In this document: piece after piece, positions 10,353 through 19,792 of the stretch
Numbering within the stretch: position 1 is the stretch's first letter
How the letters are laid out: the number at the start of each line of letters is the position of its first letter
NCBI RefSeq assembly: GCF_017571465.1
Contig: NZ_JAGETV010000003.1
Coordinates: 62,001-126,000, forward strand
Direction: 5' to 3'
Source of the DNA: Thiomicrorhabdus marina
Lineage (GTDB): Bacteria; Pseudomonadota; Gammaproteobacteria; Thiomicrospirales; Thiomicrospiraceae
Length of the DNA stretch: 64,000 nt
Notes under the pieces: model-generated
What the model saw: the letters and a program-made list of their open reading frames with translations, nothing else
Databases searched by the model: none
What the model was told of the DNA's origin: nothing
Program-made: the position numbers and the translations under genes

Positions 10353-11687
10353 ATGAAACCGGGCAAACTACTGATAGTTGATGACGAAAAAGACATTCGT
10401 AATTTAATGCACGAAATCTTTGCCGAGGAAGGTTATCAGGTTGATACCGCTGCCAACGGCGTTCAGGCCAAGCAAGCTTGGCGACAAAGTTTACCGGATA
10501 TTATGTTTCTCGACGTATGGATGCCGGACGTAGACGGCATTAGTCTTCTTAAAGATATGCAACAGGAATCGCTTCTAGAACACACCAAAGTGATTATGAT
10601 GTCCGGCCACGGTACTATCGAAACGGCAATTGAAGCCACCAAACTGGGGGCTTACGACTTCTTGGAAAAACCGCTTTCGCTGGCAAAACTGATTGTCACT
10701 GCCGAACGCGCCATGGAGAACATCCGTCTTAATCAAGAAAACCGTCAGCTTAAACAGAAGCTACCGGAGCAGTTCTTGCCAATTGGCAAAAGCAAATCCA
10801 TGGTCAGCTTGCGTGAGACCGTAGAACGCTTAGCGAAATTCACCATGCCGGTATTGATTGAAGGCGAATCCGGCAGCGGTAAACATCATCTAGCGCGAGC
10901 ACTGCACAAAACCAGTAGCCGTAAAGATGGAGCGATTGTTGAACTTTCCGCTTATGACTTTAACCGCCATTTAGAGCAAATGCAGGAATCCGCACTATTA
11001 CAGCAACTGCGTCAAGCCGACATGGGCACCTTAGTCATTGCGAATATTGAACAACTGAATCTTGACGCACAAAATATTTTGACCGATTTAATTCAAAATA
11101 AAATGGTGCAGATGGACGAACAGAAGATCGCTTTAGATATTCGCATTATCGCTCTGAGCCGAGGTGAGCTGGAACTCGCCGTCGAACACGGTAATTTCCG
11201 CGACGAACTGTATCAACGTCTGAAGGTGATGCCAATCGGCATTCCTGCCTTGCGCCAACACACTGAAGATATTCCCGAACTATTGGAGTTCTTCATCAAC
11301 CACTACGTCACCCGTGATGGTTTGGAATACCGTCATTTCAGTGTTCCTGCGCAAAATACACTGCGCCAGTACGCTTGGCCGGGGAATTTAAAAGAATTAC
11401 AAAACCTAGTACAACGTATATTAATTCTTGGCAATGGCGAAGTGACCGATGAAGAAGTGCGCAATTATCTTAAAGAATCGCAAAGCGAATCCAGTCAAGC
11501 AGCCAACGTCGATACCACTTTAAATTTAAAAGAAGCCAAAGACCGTCTGGAAGCGGCTTATCTGTCGCAACTATTACGCGAAACCGGCGGCAATGTCGCC
11601 GAGACCGCAAAACGTTCCGGCATTGACCGCACCAACCTATACCGTAAATTGAAAAATCTCGGTATAGACCCGAAAAACCCAATCTGA
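10353..11687 (+). CDS. ntrX: NtrX-type response regulator with degenerate AAA+ domain
   Basis: A 444-residue partner of NtrY. The receiver domain has phospho-acceptor Asp54 in FLDVWMPDVDG and Lys105 in LEKP. The central domain keeps Walker A (GESGSGK, 171-177), the FRDELYQRL arginine-finger segment and the WPGNLKEL sensor II block. However, the Walker B position reads GTLVIANIEQ (225-234) instead of hhhhDE, and the GAFTGA loop that contacts sigma-54 is missing, with that stretch shortened. The C-terminal Fis-type helix-turn-helix (GGNVAETAKRSGIDRTNLYRKL) is intact. It can probably be phosphorylated and bind DNA, but classical sigma-54 activation is unlikely. Confidence 0.92.
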   Translation: MKPGKLLIVDDEKDIRNLMHEIFAEEGYQVDTAANGVQAKQAWRQSLPDIMFLDVWMPDVDGISLLKDMQQESLLEHTKVIMMSGHGTIETAIEATKLGAYDFLEKPLSLAKLIVTAERAMENIRLNQENRQLKQKLPEQFLPIGKSKSMVSLRETVERLAKFTMPVLIEGESGSGKHHLARALHKTSSRKDGAIVELSAYDFNRHLEQMQESALLQQLRQADMGTLVIANIEQLNLDAQNILTDLIQNKMVQMDEQKIALDIRIIALSRGELELAVEHGNFRDELYQRLKVMPIGIPALRQHTEDIPELLEFFINHYVTRDGLEYRHFSVPAQNTLRQYAWPGNLKELQNLVQRILILGNGEVTDEEVRNYLKESQSESSQAANVDTTLNLKEAKDRLEAAYLSQLLRETGGNVAETAKRSGIDRTNLYRKLKNLGIDPKNPI

Positions 11688-11737
11688 TTTGGCTAACGGA
11701 AGGTCTCTCAAGACCATGATGTAAATCGAGAACGCAG

Positions 11738-13144
11738 ATGAACATAGTGATTTTAGGTGCCGGTCAAGTCGGCTCATCGCTGGCAGAAGTGCTAGCTAAT
11801 GAAAACAATGATGTAACCGTGGTTGATATTGACCGCCTACATCTACAGCGTCTGCAAGACCGCCTCGATATCCGCACTGTTTTCGGCCACGCTTCGCATC
11901 CAGACATTCTGACCCAAGCCGGCTTGGAAGACGCTGATATGCTGATTGCCGCAACTCAGAATGACGAAACCAATATCGTCGCTTGCCACCTTGCACAATT
12001 GATGTACAAGGTGCCGACTAAGATTGCTCGTGTACGCGGTCGTTCTTATCTTGCTCACCCTGAACTTTTTGATAGAAACCAGAACGAAAACGCCGTCAAT
12101 ATCGACCTGCTTATCAGCCCGGAAAACCTGGTAACTGAATATATCCTACAATTAATCGAATATCCCGGATCATTGCAGGTTATCGATTTCCATCACAGTA
12201 AACTACGTATGGTCGCAATGCGCGCCTATGAAGATGGTCTATTGGTTAACAAGCAGATTAATACTCTGAAAAAACATCTTCCTAGCGCAATTAAAACCCG
12301 AATTGTCGCCATTTATCGTAACCGAGACGAAATCGTTATGCCTACTGGCGACACAGTAATTCGAGCAGGGGACGAAGTATTTTTCCTAGCCGAGCCGCGT
12401 CATGTCCCGGCTATCATTGCCGAATTACGTCAGAAAAAAGAAAAACCGTCACGCAATATCATGATTGGCGGCGGCGGAAATATCGGTTTTCATCTCGCAA
12501 AAGCCTTGGAAAAAGACCATATGGTTAAATTAGTTGACCATAATATGCTTCAAGCCCGAGAAGTCGCGGAACAATTGAATAATACCGTAGTCATTCGCGG
12601 CGATATTTCCGATAAAGATTTGTTATTGGAAGAAAATATCGATGAAATCGATCTATTCGTTGCGGTAACCAATAGCGACGAAGCCAATATTATTTCCGGC
12701 ATGCTCGCCAAAAAACTCGGCGTGCGCCGTGTTATTGCTCTGGTGAATAACCAATCTTATGTCGAACTGATTCAATTGAACGGTATCGATGTGGCAATTT
12801 CCGCCGACAGCATCACAACCAGTAATTTATTGCACCATACACGCCAGGGCGACACGGTAAAAGCCGTAACCTTACGCCGTGGTGCCGCAGAAGCGATGGA
12901 AGTCGTTGCGCACGGTAGTGAAAATACCTCGGAAATTATCGGTAAGACCCTAGCTGAAATTCCTTGGCCAAGCGACATCACTGTCGGCGCGATTATCCGA
13001 AATAACGAGGTGATTATTGCTCATCGTGACTTGGAAATTGAAGCCGAAGATCATGTCATTCTCTTCCTGACCGACCCAAATAGCGCCTCGGCAATTGCCG
13101 AACTGTTTGCCACCAGCGAACCAAGCTGGTTTAGCTGGAACTAA
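11738..13144 (+). CDS. trkA: Trk potassium uptake protein TrkA
   Basis: Peripheral cytoplasmic NAD-binding regulator of the Trk K+ channel. The 468 residues form two RCK units: the first begins ILGAGQVGSSLAE, the second MIGGGGNIGFHLAK at about residue 243. Each has a Rossmann fold followed by a TrkA-C domain (for example SLQVIDFHHSKLRMV and VVAHGSENTSEIIG). This double layout is typical of proteobacterial TrkA. It is followed by trkH after 2 nt, so the complete regulator-channel pair is present. Confidence 0.96.
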   Translation: MNIVILGAGQVGSSLAEVLANENNDVTVVDIDRLHLQRLQDRLDIRTVFGHASHPDILTQAGLEDADMLIAATQNDETNIVACHLAQLMYKVPTKIARVRGRSYLAHPELFDRNQNENAVNIDLLISPENLVTEYILQLIEYPGSLQVIDFHHSKLRMVAMRAYEDGLLVNKQINTLKKHLPSAIKTRIVAIYRNRDEIVMPTGDTVIRAGDEVFFLAEPRHVPAIIAELRQKKEKPSRNIMIGGGGNIGFHLAKALEKDHMVKLVDHNMLQAREVAEQLNNTVVIRGDISDKDLLLEENIDEIDLFVAVTNSDEANIISGMLAKKLGVRRVIALVNNQSYVELIQLNGIDVAISADSITTSNLLHHTRQGDTVKAVTLRRGAAEAMEVVAHGSENTSEIIGKTLAEIPWPSDITVGAIIRNNEVIIAHRDLEIEAEDHVILFLTDPNSASAIAELFATSEPSWFSWN

Positions 13145-13146
13145 GT

Positions 13147-14598
13147 ATGCACTCCAAAATCATCCTTAAAATCATCGGTCTATTGCTGATGATTTTCAGC
13201 CTGACCCTAGTCCCTCCGATTATTGTTGCGTTGATTTATCAAGATGGCGCTCTAACGGCATTTGCTTCAGTTATGGGCGGAGTCTTAATGCTCGGCTTAT
13301 TTTTATGGCACCCGGTTCGCGATTACAAACAAGACCTGAAAATCCGCGACGGCTTCTTCGTCGTGGTCATGTTTTGGGTGGTGCTCGGCATGGTCGGAGC
13401 ACTTCCTTTATATATCGAAAAGGAGGTGCCTCTCAGCCTAACCGATTCCATTTTTGAGTCCTTCTCCGGCTTGACTACCACCGGCGCAACCGTACTGACC
13501 GGCTTAGACGATTTACCGCATGCCATTCTCTGGTATCGACAACAGCTACAGTGGCTTGGTGGCATGGGGATTATCGTTTTAGCGGTCGCAGTGCTGCCTA
13601 TGCTCGGCGTTGGCGGCATGCAATTGTATCGAGCAGAGATGCCTGGTCCAATGAAAGATTCGAAAATTGCACCACGTATATCGGAAACCGCCAAAGCGCT
13701 TTGGTACATTTATCTCGGCTTAACCATCGCCTGCGCTCTAGCCTATCGGTTTGCTGGCATGAACTGGTTTGACGCCTTTAGCCATAGTTTCTCTACCGTT
13801 GCGATTGGCGGCTTCTCGACCCATGATGCCAGTATCGGTTATTTCGACAGCTTTGAAATTGAATTGGTCGCCATCTTCTTTATGATCTTGGCAGGAATTA
13901 ACTTTGCACTGCACTTTAGCGCTTTCCGTAGCTTAAACGCCAAAACTTACCTTAGTGACCCTGAATTTAAAGTCTACGCGACCCTATTGCTCGCAATTAG
14001 CCTTATCGTCAGCGTATTTTTATATCTACACAATGTCTATCCGAACTGGTCGGATTCCATACGTTATGGCTTATTCCAAGCAATCTCCATTACCACCACC
14101 ACCGGTTTCGCCAATGCTGACTTTTCTGCATGGCCAAGTTTCTTGCCCGCGTTACTGATATTTATGAGCTTTATCGGCGGTTCTGCGGGTTCAACCGCCG
14201 GCGGTATGAAAGTGATTCGTTTCTTGCTACTTTCCAAACAAGTGTTACGTGAAATCCAAGGCTTATTGCATCCAAACGCAATTATGCCGGTAAAACTCAG
14301 CGGCCGCAGTATTCCGGAAAAAGTGATGATGGCTGTCTGGGGTTTCCTAGCCGTTTACGTCTTTACCTTCACGATTATTATGCTCGTGGTAATGGCACTG
14401 GGGGTTGACCAAGTCACCGCTTTCTCGGCGGTGGCAGCAATGATGAATAACCTCGGCCCGGGATTAGGTGAAGTTTCCGCCAACTACGCGACGCTAAGTG
14501 ATCCGGTGAAATGGGTGCTGACCTTCGCCATGCTGCTCGGGCGCTTGGAAATTTTCACCTTACTGGTATTATTCACCGCTGCTTTCTGGCGTAAATAA
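13147..14598 (+). CDS. trkH: Trk potassium channel subunit TrkH
   Basis: A 483-residue, multi-pass inner-membrane K+ translocation subunit. The repeated membrane-pore-membrane selectivity segments are visible as SGLTTTGATVLTG, STVAIGGFSTHDAS, SITTTTGFANADFS and MMNNLGPGLGEV, each with the characteristic filter Gly. The SAGSTAGGMKVIR segment is also typical. It starts 2 nt after trkA, consistent with a K+-importing complex made from one transcript with the upstream ntrYX genes. Confidence 0.96.
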   Translation: MHSKIILKIIGLLLMIFSLTLVPPIIVALIYQDGALTAFASVMGGVLMLGLFLWHPVRDYKQDLKIRDGFFVVVMFWVVLGMVGALPLYIEKEVPLSLTDSIFESFSGLTTTGATVLTGLDDLPHAILWYRQQLQWLGGMGIIVLAVAVLPMLGVGGMQLYRAEMPGPMKDSKIAPRISETAKALWYIYLGLTIACALAYRFAGMNWFDAFSHSFSTVAIGGFSTHDASIGYFDSFEIELVAIFFMILAGINFALHFSAFRSLNAKTYLSDPEFKVYATLLLAISLIVSVFLYLHNVYPNWSDSIRYGLFQAISITTTTGFANADFSAWPSFLPALLIFMSFIGGSAGSTAGGMKVIRFLLLSKQVLREIQGLLHPNAIMPVKLSGRSIPEKVMMAVWGFLAVYVFTFTIIMLVVMALGVDQVTAFSAVAAMMNNLGPGLGEVSANYATLSDPVKWVLTFAMLLGRLEIFTLLVLFTAAFWRK

Positions 14599-14612
14599 AA
14601 AGGATCGTAACC

Positions 14613-15203
14613 GTGCTTAGCAGCCAAGAAAAATGGGATCAGCGCTATGCTGACTGCACCTTACAAACACCGGCTAATCCCTGCTTTGTGCTACAACAAC
14701 ACAGCAAACTGCTGCCTTTTTCCGGCAGAGCTTTGGAACTAGCATGCGGGCTGGGCGGAAACGCTCGTTTCTTGGCGCGCTGCGGGCTGAAAACCGACGC
14801 TTGGGATATTTCCGATAACGCACTGACTATCCTGAATAACTTCGCCAACCTAAATCACTTGCCAATCACACCGCTGATTACCGACCTGGAACAGATGCTT
14901 CTTCCCTATCAACAATACGATGTTATTGTCGTCAGTAGATATCTAGACCGCGCCTTGTGCAAACAACTCGTTTCGGCATTAAAGCCAAATGGCTTGTTGT
15001 TTTACCAAAGTTTTCTCGCCCCCATGCAAAACAATGCACCGAGTAATTCTGACTTTTATCTGCAAACCGGAGAATTGGTCAAACTCTTTAAAGAATTGCG
15101 TTGTGAAGTGAATGGCGAAGGCTGGTTAGCGTCGGAAAACGCGAGCGACGGTGCTGAGAAGCACCGCTACAGCTGGTTTATTGGGCGCAAAATCAAATCG
15201 TAA
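14613..15203 (+). CDS. Class I SAM-dependent methyltransferase
   Basis: A 196-residue cytosolic methyltransferase starting at GTG 14613 with AAGGA 8 nt upstream. It has SAM-binding motif I (ALELACGLGGNARFLA, about residues 38-53) and an acidic motif II (DAWDISDNAL), followed by a DVIVVSRYLDRAL segment in the motif IV position. The overall look is the TehB/methyltransferase-11 group. The substrate cannot be told from sequence. It lies 14 nt after trkH and appears to be the last gene of the def-to-trkH run; it is convergent with the lpxL-type gene. Confidence 0.82.
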   Translation: MLSSQEKWDQRYADCTLQTPANPCFVLQQHSKLLPFSGRALELACGLGGNARFLARCGLKTDAWDISDNALTILNNFANLNHLPITPLITDLEQMLLPYQQYDVIVVSRYLDRALCKQLVSALKPNGLLFYQSFLAPMQNNAPSNSDFYLQTGELVKLFKELRCEVNGEGWLASENASDGAEKHRYSWFIGRKIKS

Positions 15204-15206
15204 AAC

Positions 15207-16133
15207 TTACTTCTGATAAATGCCCTGTGTGCCGCGGAAGCGGCGATAAGTCCACAAATATTGTTCTGGCGCCATCTTGATACACTGCTCAACTCCCTGA
15301 TTTAAAGCCATCGCAGCCTTAATAGAGTCAGCATCCGCCAAAGCATCTCGATCAGCGGGTAGGACATGCAAAACAAAACCACCTTGCGGATGGCGCAAAC
15401 CTACCATAAACAGCACTTCCGCCTCACTCTTCTGCAAGAGTTTGCTGACCAACCCCATGGTTCTGGCCGGCACACCCATAAACGGCACTTTCGGCGCGCC
15501 TTCGCCGGCATCCTGATCCGGCAAGATGGCACTTAATTTATTACTGCGCAAAGCCTTAATCAACTGACGAATACCGCGTAAATCGGTCGGCACCAATTCA
15601 GAGCCAAACCGACCGCGCGCTTCACGCATCATCTGCTCTAGACCTTGCAGATTGGGCGGTTTATACATCACCGTCGATGGATAATGAATTGCCAAATAAT
15701 TGCCGACCACTTCCCAATTACCGATATGCGGTCCAAGCATCAACACCCCTTTTCCTTGAGCGAAAGCCTGCTCCAATAGCTCCAAACCATGCACTTCACG
15801 GACTGCATTCAACAGCTTTTCCTGATTCCAGCGCCACATAGCACCGGATTCGCAAATCGCTTGTGCATTGTGTTGCAAAACCTGTTTTAACAACTTGTTT
15901 CGCTGCTCTTGCGACAATTCAGGGTAAACCGCCCGTAAATTACACTCCGCCAAAAAACGCTGACGATTCGGCAGCCAATATAGAAGCGTGCCGATGAATT
16001 TACCAATTGCCTGAGCAACACTCAGCGGCAATAGAGCAAAACCTTTAATCAGCACCACCGCAAACCCAGTCGCAAAGGACTGCTTAAAGCGCTTAGTAAA
16101 TGAAATTTTTTGTTCAGGAGTTGTCTTACTCAT
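15207..16133 (-). CDS. LpxL/HtrB-type lipid A acyltransferase
   Basis: A lysophospholipid-acyltransferase-superfamily protein of the LpxL/LpxM branch, which adds secondary acyl chains to lipid A at the inner membrane. A membrane-associated N-terminal segment (FAVVLIKGFALLPLSV) precedes the catalytic H-x4-E motif in LGPHIGNWEVVGNYL. The ILPDQDAGEGAPKVPFMG block and the C-terminal YLWTYRRFRG signature are typical. A longer frame opens at TTG 16139, but the ATG at 16133 is preferred. The start is 12 nt after the ttcA stop, so the two genes are probably cotranscribed. Which acyl position it serves cannot be decided. Confidence 0.9.
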   Translation of the reverse strand: MSKTTPEQKISFTKRFKQSFATGFAVVLIKGFALLPLSVAQAIGKFIGTLLYWLPNRQRFLAECNLRAVYPELSQEQRNKLLKQVLQHNAQAICESGAMWRWNQEKLLNAVREVHGLELLEQAFAQGKGVLMLGPHIGNWEVVGNYLAIHYPSTVMYKPPNLQGLEQMMREARGRFGSELVPTDLRGIRQLIKALRSNKLSAILPDQDAGEGAPKVPFMGVPARTMGLVSKLLQKSEAEVLFMVGLRHPQGGFVLHVLPADRDALADADSIKAAMALNQGVEQCIKMAPEQYLWTYRRFRGTQGIYQK

Positions 16134-16145
16134 TGCCAATTACTT

Positions 16146-16979
16146 CTATTCATCAGTTGCTAAATCAGCGGCGCCAGCGTGGTTATCATCAGCAATCAAC
16201 GGCTGCATTGCAGTCCAAAGATTGGCGTAAAGGTGCTTATTTTTCTTCTCTTGCTCAAGTAACAATTGCTTAGTCTCTTCACGCGCTTGCGGCTTAGCAT
16301 AACAAGCCGGACAGTTATCAGGAATCACTGGAAGTTCGGCCGTCTTAGCAAAATCGCGAGTCTGATTCTCTCTCACTCGCACCAACGGACGGATAATACG
16401 GATATCGCCGTCATCGTTCAGATAATGCGCTTTCATGGTTCGTAGCTGACCGGCGTTAAATGCCGACATAATGAAACTCTCCGCCAAATCATCTAAATGC
16501 TGCGCCAAAGCTAAGACGTTATAACCTTCACGGCGACAAGTGGTGTACAAGATGCCGCGCTTTTGACGAGCGCAGAAACTGCAAAAAGAATTGCCCTTCA
16601 TCCGTTCTTCCGCCAAAGCGACAATATCTTCACTCTCATAAAAATACGGAACATCCATCTTGGCACACCACTCTTTTAACGGCGACGGATCAAAGCCCGG
16701 GATTTCCGGATCGATAGTACAGGCCGCTAAATCAAACTTAACTGGCGCGTGACGCTGTAGATGCTTCAAAATAACCAACAAAGCCATCGAGTCCTTACCA
16801 CCCGATAAACCGAGCATCACTCGATCGCCATCACGCAACATCTTAAATTGCGCCATTGCCCGACCGACCGGTTTCATAATCGCCTTCGGGGGCTTAATCC
16901 AATCCTTGGTACGCTCTTTTTTGGTTAATTTAACTTCGTTTTCTTCGTTTGTTTTCTCAACACTGTGCGTGTCGTTCAT
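16146..16979 (-). CDS. ttcA: tRNA 2-thiocytidine biosynthesis protein TtcA
   Basis: Iron-sulfur enzyme that makes s2C32 in certain tRNAs. The PP-loop ATP-binding motif LSGGKDSMALLV is near residue 60. Two CxxC pairs, CSFC (in SFCSFCARQKRG) and CPAC (in DNCPACYAKPQ), provide the cluster ligands. The frame can be read from a TTG at 16994, but the ATG at 16979, preceded by an AGG-containing stretch, gives a normal-length N-terminus with the usual charged leader. It heads a two-gene unit with the lpxL-type acyltransferase. Confidence 0.95.
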   Translation of the reverse strand: MNDTHSVEKTNEENEVKLTKKERTKDWIKPPKAIMKPVGRAMAQFKMLRDGDRVMLGLSGGKDSMALLVILKHLQRHAPVKFDLAACTIDPEIPGFDPSPLKEWCAKMDVPYFYESEDIVALAEERMKGNSFCSFCARQKRGILYTTCRREGYNVLALAQHLDDLAESFIMSAFNAGQLRTMKAHYLNDDGDIRIIRPLVRVRENQTRDFAKTAELPVIPDNCPACYAKPQAREETKQLLLEQEKKNKHLYANLWTAMQPLIADDNHAGAADLATDE

Positions 16980-17359
16980 GAAAATGCCTGCCAACTAAAA
17001 TTTAAAACAGCGTTATTTTACCGCTTTTGCAAATTCTTAGTAGCGACACTTAAATGATCCTTGATTGACAGCTTCTTCAAACTTCATCAATGAAATTAAT
17101 TATCCACTTGTTTTACTAAAAATAATTTTATGTTAAGCATTTAAGAAATATTGACATCAATTAAGAACAATTTAAACATCACTAATAGAATGGAATTTCT
17201 GTGTAATTCTGTTTTACTTCTACCAACGTCAAGACTTTAAAACAACATGACACGTTCTGGATTTGTCGCAACTGATTATAAAAGCCCTAGCAAACGATTA
17301 ACATCCTGAACACCTCTTAAAAAATGACCACCAGCATACAGCCGTTAAAGGATACGATT
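16980..17359. other. Intergenic region between divergent ttcA and lipoprotein gene
   Basis: About 380 bp of AT-rich DNA with no plausible gene. A TTGACA hexamer at 17151-17156 is a candidate -35 box for the plus strand, but the hexamer 17 bp downstream is only a weak -10. A TATAAA at 17277-17282 is another possible -10. I see no terminator, riboswitch-like fold or repeat. The region presumably holds promoters for both flanking genes. Confidence 0.5.
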
Positions 17360-19705
17360 ATGAGCCGAACATTCAAACGTACAGCACTCGCCGCAGCGAT
17401 TCTAACTGCAACTCTAGGACTGACCGCATGCGGAAGCGGGAGTAGTAGCACAGACACTTCCACAACCACTACTTCTGGCACTGCGGCTAAAGGAATTATC
17501 AATGCCGGTGTCGTTATCGCTCAAGAACTGGATTTAACAGCAGCCGACCCATTTGCCGCGGATGCACTCATTCCCCTAACGGAAACACAAACGGGTGAGA
17601 CTGGTAGCTATAGCTTAGAACTGCCGGATAGCTACAATGGCGGTCCAATATTGTTGACACTAACAACTTCTGCAACCTCAGAAATGAAATGTGACACTGT
17701 TGGTGGATGTGGATCTTTCGCGAATGCCGATGATGCCAACGATATCCTCGTTGATAATGGAATCATTGACTTTGGTGAATGGTATAAACCCAATGTTGAT
17801 TCGGATGCAACTGCTGTAATGATGCAAACTTTGATTCCTGCAGGTTCCAGCACGACTATTTCCGCCAGCATTACACCTTTTACCAATATGGCTGTTGCGC
17901 GAGCAAAAACAAGATTTTCCAGCGACGACTCTGATTCTCTTAACAATGCTATCAGTAATGCCAACTATGAAGTAGCAACCCTTCTTAATATCAATGCGAA
18001 TACTCTGTTAGGTACACAACCTATCGATATTACCGATTCAGAATCCGTAAATGGGGCCACCAGTCCTGAACAAGTTGCCTATGCCGCTTTCTCAGCAGCA
18101 GTAGCGAATATTGCCGCCAATAACAACCAAACCTTAGGTGAAGCAATTACCGCTCTGGCAAACTCTTTTGCGACAGGTGAAATGGCAATTGATGACACCG
18201 ATGGTGCTAATACTATATCGATTCGCGAACTGGTACAAGAAGCCAATGACACCTTGGCTGAAGCCGATACCACTGATAAATCTGGCTCAATTCAAAGTAT
18301 GGAAGATGATGCTGATGAAGCTGAAGCAAATGGCCAAACTACGGTTAATCCCGAACCAAATGATACTGCTACAGCCTCTGCCGTGGATAAAGCAAAAGCA
18401 CTTGTAAAAGATTTCCGCACCTATGTTAACGCTCTAAACAACACGGTGAACGATCCTAATTTCGCATCGAGTTTTGCTGGCGAGATTGATAGCTCAATGA
18501 CATTACTATCGAATATGGAAACGGGCGACAACCCAATTGCAGCAACCGCCTATGGGTTACAAGTTATTGAAGCGGAAATTAATAACGCATCGGTGCCAGA
18601 AGCTACTTCAATAAACGTTGATATCGACTTTGCAACGGATGCACACGATTACCTATTCACAAGTGGTACTTTGACTGTAACAGCCACCCTAAACGAAGAC
18701 ACGGATGCCTATTCAGGAACTATCGCGCTTGTTAACGCTTCTGATGGAACACGAACCGGTAACTTAAACGGAAGCATTTCAGGAATTATTGAGGAAACTA
18801 TTCTTAAAGAAACAGAGACTACAGACGAAAGTGAAGGATTATTTACACTTACTAACGGCACACTTAGTGGCGATGTAACGACACCTTCTGGTTCGCTTGA
18901 ACTCAATGAAACAGCTTTCAACATTAGCGGCGAATATTATGACTACGTTAACTACGATGAAGAGAGTAAAACCTATTCAGATGAATCCAGTGAATCCATA
19001 GCGTTCGACTTTGATTCCGGAGCCACGTTAACCGTTTCAAACGAAAGCGGAACTGATGTTGTCTATGCAGGTTCATTCAATATTGATGCGATATTCAACT
19101 CAATATCCTCATCGACTAGCACTCCTGAATACTGGGAATACAGCGAAAATGGTCAGCCATTAATTAAAGAGCTTTCATACACTGGTTCAGTCACAGTAGG
19201 CGAAGAATCAAGCAGTATTGAGATTACGCTTAATTCTCCGAATGCGTTTGAGTTCTCAAACCCTGAAACGACAGATTCTAATGAAACCGAAGAAAACTTT
19301 ATGGAACTAGTCGGCTCACTTAGCTTTGATGTCGCCCTAGCTGACTTAATAGACCCTATTTCCGTAGACTGGCTTGCTGAACGTACAGGCCTTAACACGG
19401 GCTCTTCAACCTTGACATTAACTCACGGAGACCGATCAATTGTTATTGATGGTAGCGCGACGGTAAACAACGATGCAAGCATAGAAGAACTATTTACTAA
19501 CGTAAATGGAGATATTACAGTTTCGAATGTAGATGGCGTGGAGCTAATTATCAATCAACCAGAAGAAGATTCTGCTGAAACTGTTATTGGTACTATCACG
19601 GTAGAAGGTGAAGAAGTCGCTACTGTCGAAAACATTGACGGCGTCATCAAAATCACCTATCCAGGAGCAGGAGAAAATGGCGGCGATTATGTTCAATTCT
19701 TCTAA
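17360..19705 (+). CDS. Large uncharacterised surface or outer-membrane lipoprotein
   Basis: A 781-residue protein of unknown function. It begins MSRTFKRTALAAAILTATLG and continues to a lipobox LTAC with Cys24, followed by Gly-Ser, so outer-membrane sorting is expected. A Ser/Thr-rich linker follows, then a domain with carboxypeptidase-regulatory-like features (AAKGIINAGVVIAQ through GSYSLELPDS), an Ala/Asn-rich helical middle (about 200-380) and a long acidic beta-rich C-terminal half with repeated strand-turn pattern. The upstream ATG at 17324 is rejected because the start at 17360 has an AAAGGA site and gives a proper signal peptide. It is followed by a terminator, then by a barrel-like protein gene. 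No catalytic motif was seen. Confidence 0.85.
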   Translation: MSRTFKRTALAAAILTATLGLTACGSGSSSTDTSTTTTSGTAAKGIINAGVVIAQELDLTAADPFAADALIPLTETQTGETGSYSLELPDSYNGGPILLTLTTSATSEMKCDTVGGCGSFANADDANDILVDNGIIDFGEWYKPNVDSDATAVMMQTLIPAGSSTTISASITPFTNMAVARAKTRFSSDDSDSLNNAISNANYEVATLLNINANTLLGTQPIDITDSESVNGATSPEQVAYAAFSAAVANIAANNNQTLGEAITALANSFATGEMAIDDTDGANTISIRELVQEANDTLAEADTTDKSGSIQSMEDDADEAEANGQTTVNPEPNDTATASAVDKAKALVKDFRTYVNALNNTVNDPNFASSFAGEIDSSMTLLSNMETGDNPIAATAYGLQVIEAEINNASVPEATSINVDIDFATDAHDYLFTSGTLTVTATLNEDTDAYSGTIALVNASDGTRTGNLNGSISGIIEETILKETETTDESEGLFTLTNGTLSGDVTTPSGSLELNETAFNISGEYYDYVNYDEESKTYSDESSESIAFDFDSGATLTVSNESGTDVVYAGSFNIDAIFNSISSSTSTPEYWEYSENGQPLIKELSYTGSVTVGEESSSIEITLNSPNAFEFSNPETTDSNETEENFMELVGSLSFDVALADLIDPISVDWLAERTGLNTGSSTLTLTHGDRSIVIDGSATVNNDASIEELFTNVNGDITVSNVDGVELIINQPEEDSAETVIGTITVEGEEVATVENIDGVIKITYPGAGENGGDYVQFF

Positions 19706-19734
19706 AAAACATATAACACTTTAGTTACAGCATT

Positions 19735-19768
19735 AAAGGCGATATATTTCGGTACATCGCCTTTTTTA
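19735..19768 (+). terminator. Rho-independent terminator after the lipoprotein gene
   Basis: A 9-bp stem (19735-19743 with 19756-19764, 12-nt loop) is followed by TTT and an AT-rich tail. It lies 30 nt past the lipoprotein stop and 24 nt before the next start, so the following gene may be expressed by read-through or from its own weak promoter. Confidence 0.8.
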
Positions 19769-19792
19769 TTAGTCACTAATGCAGGATGCAAA

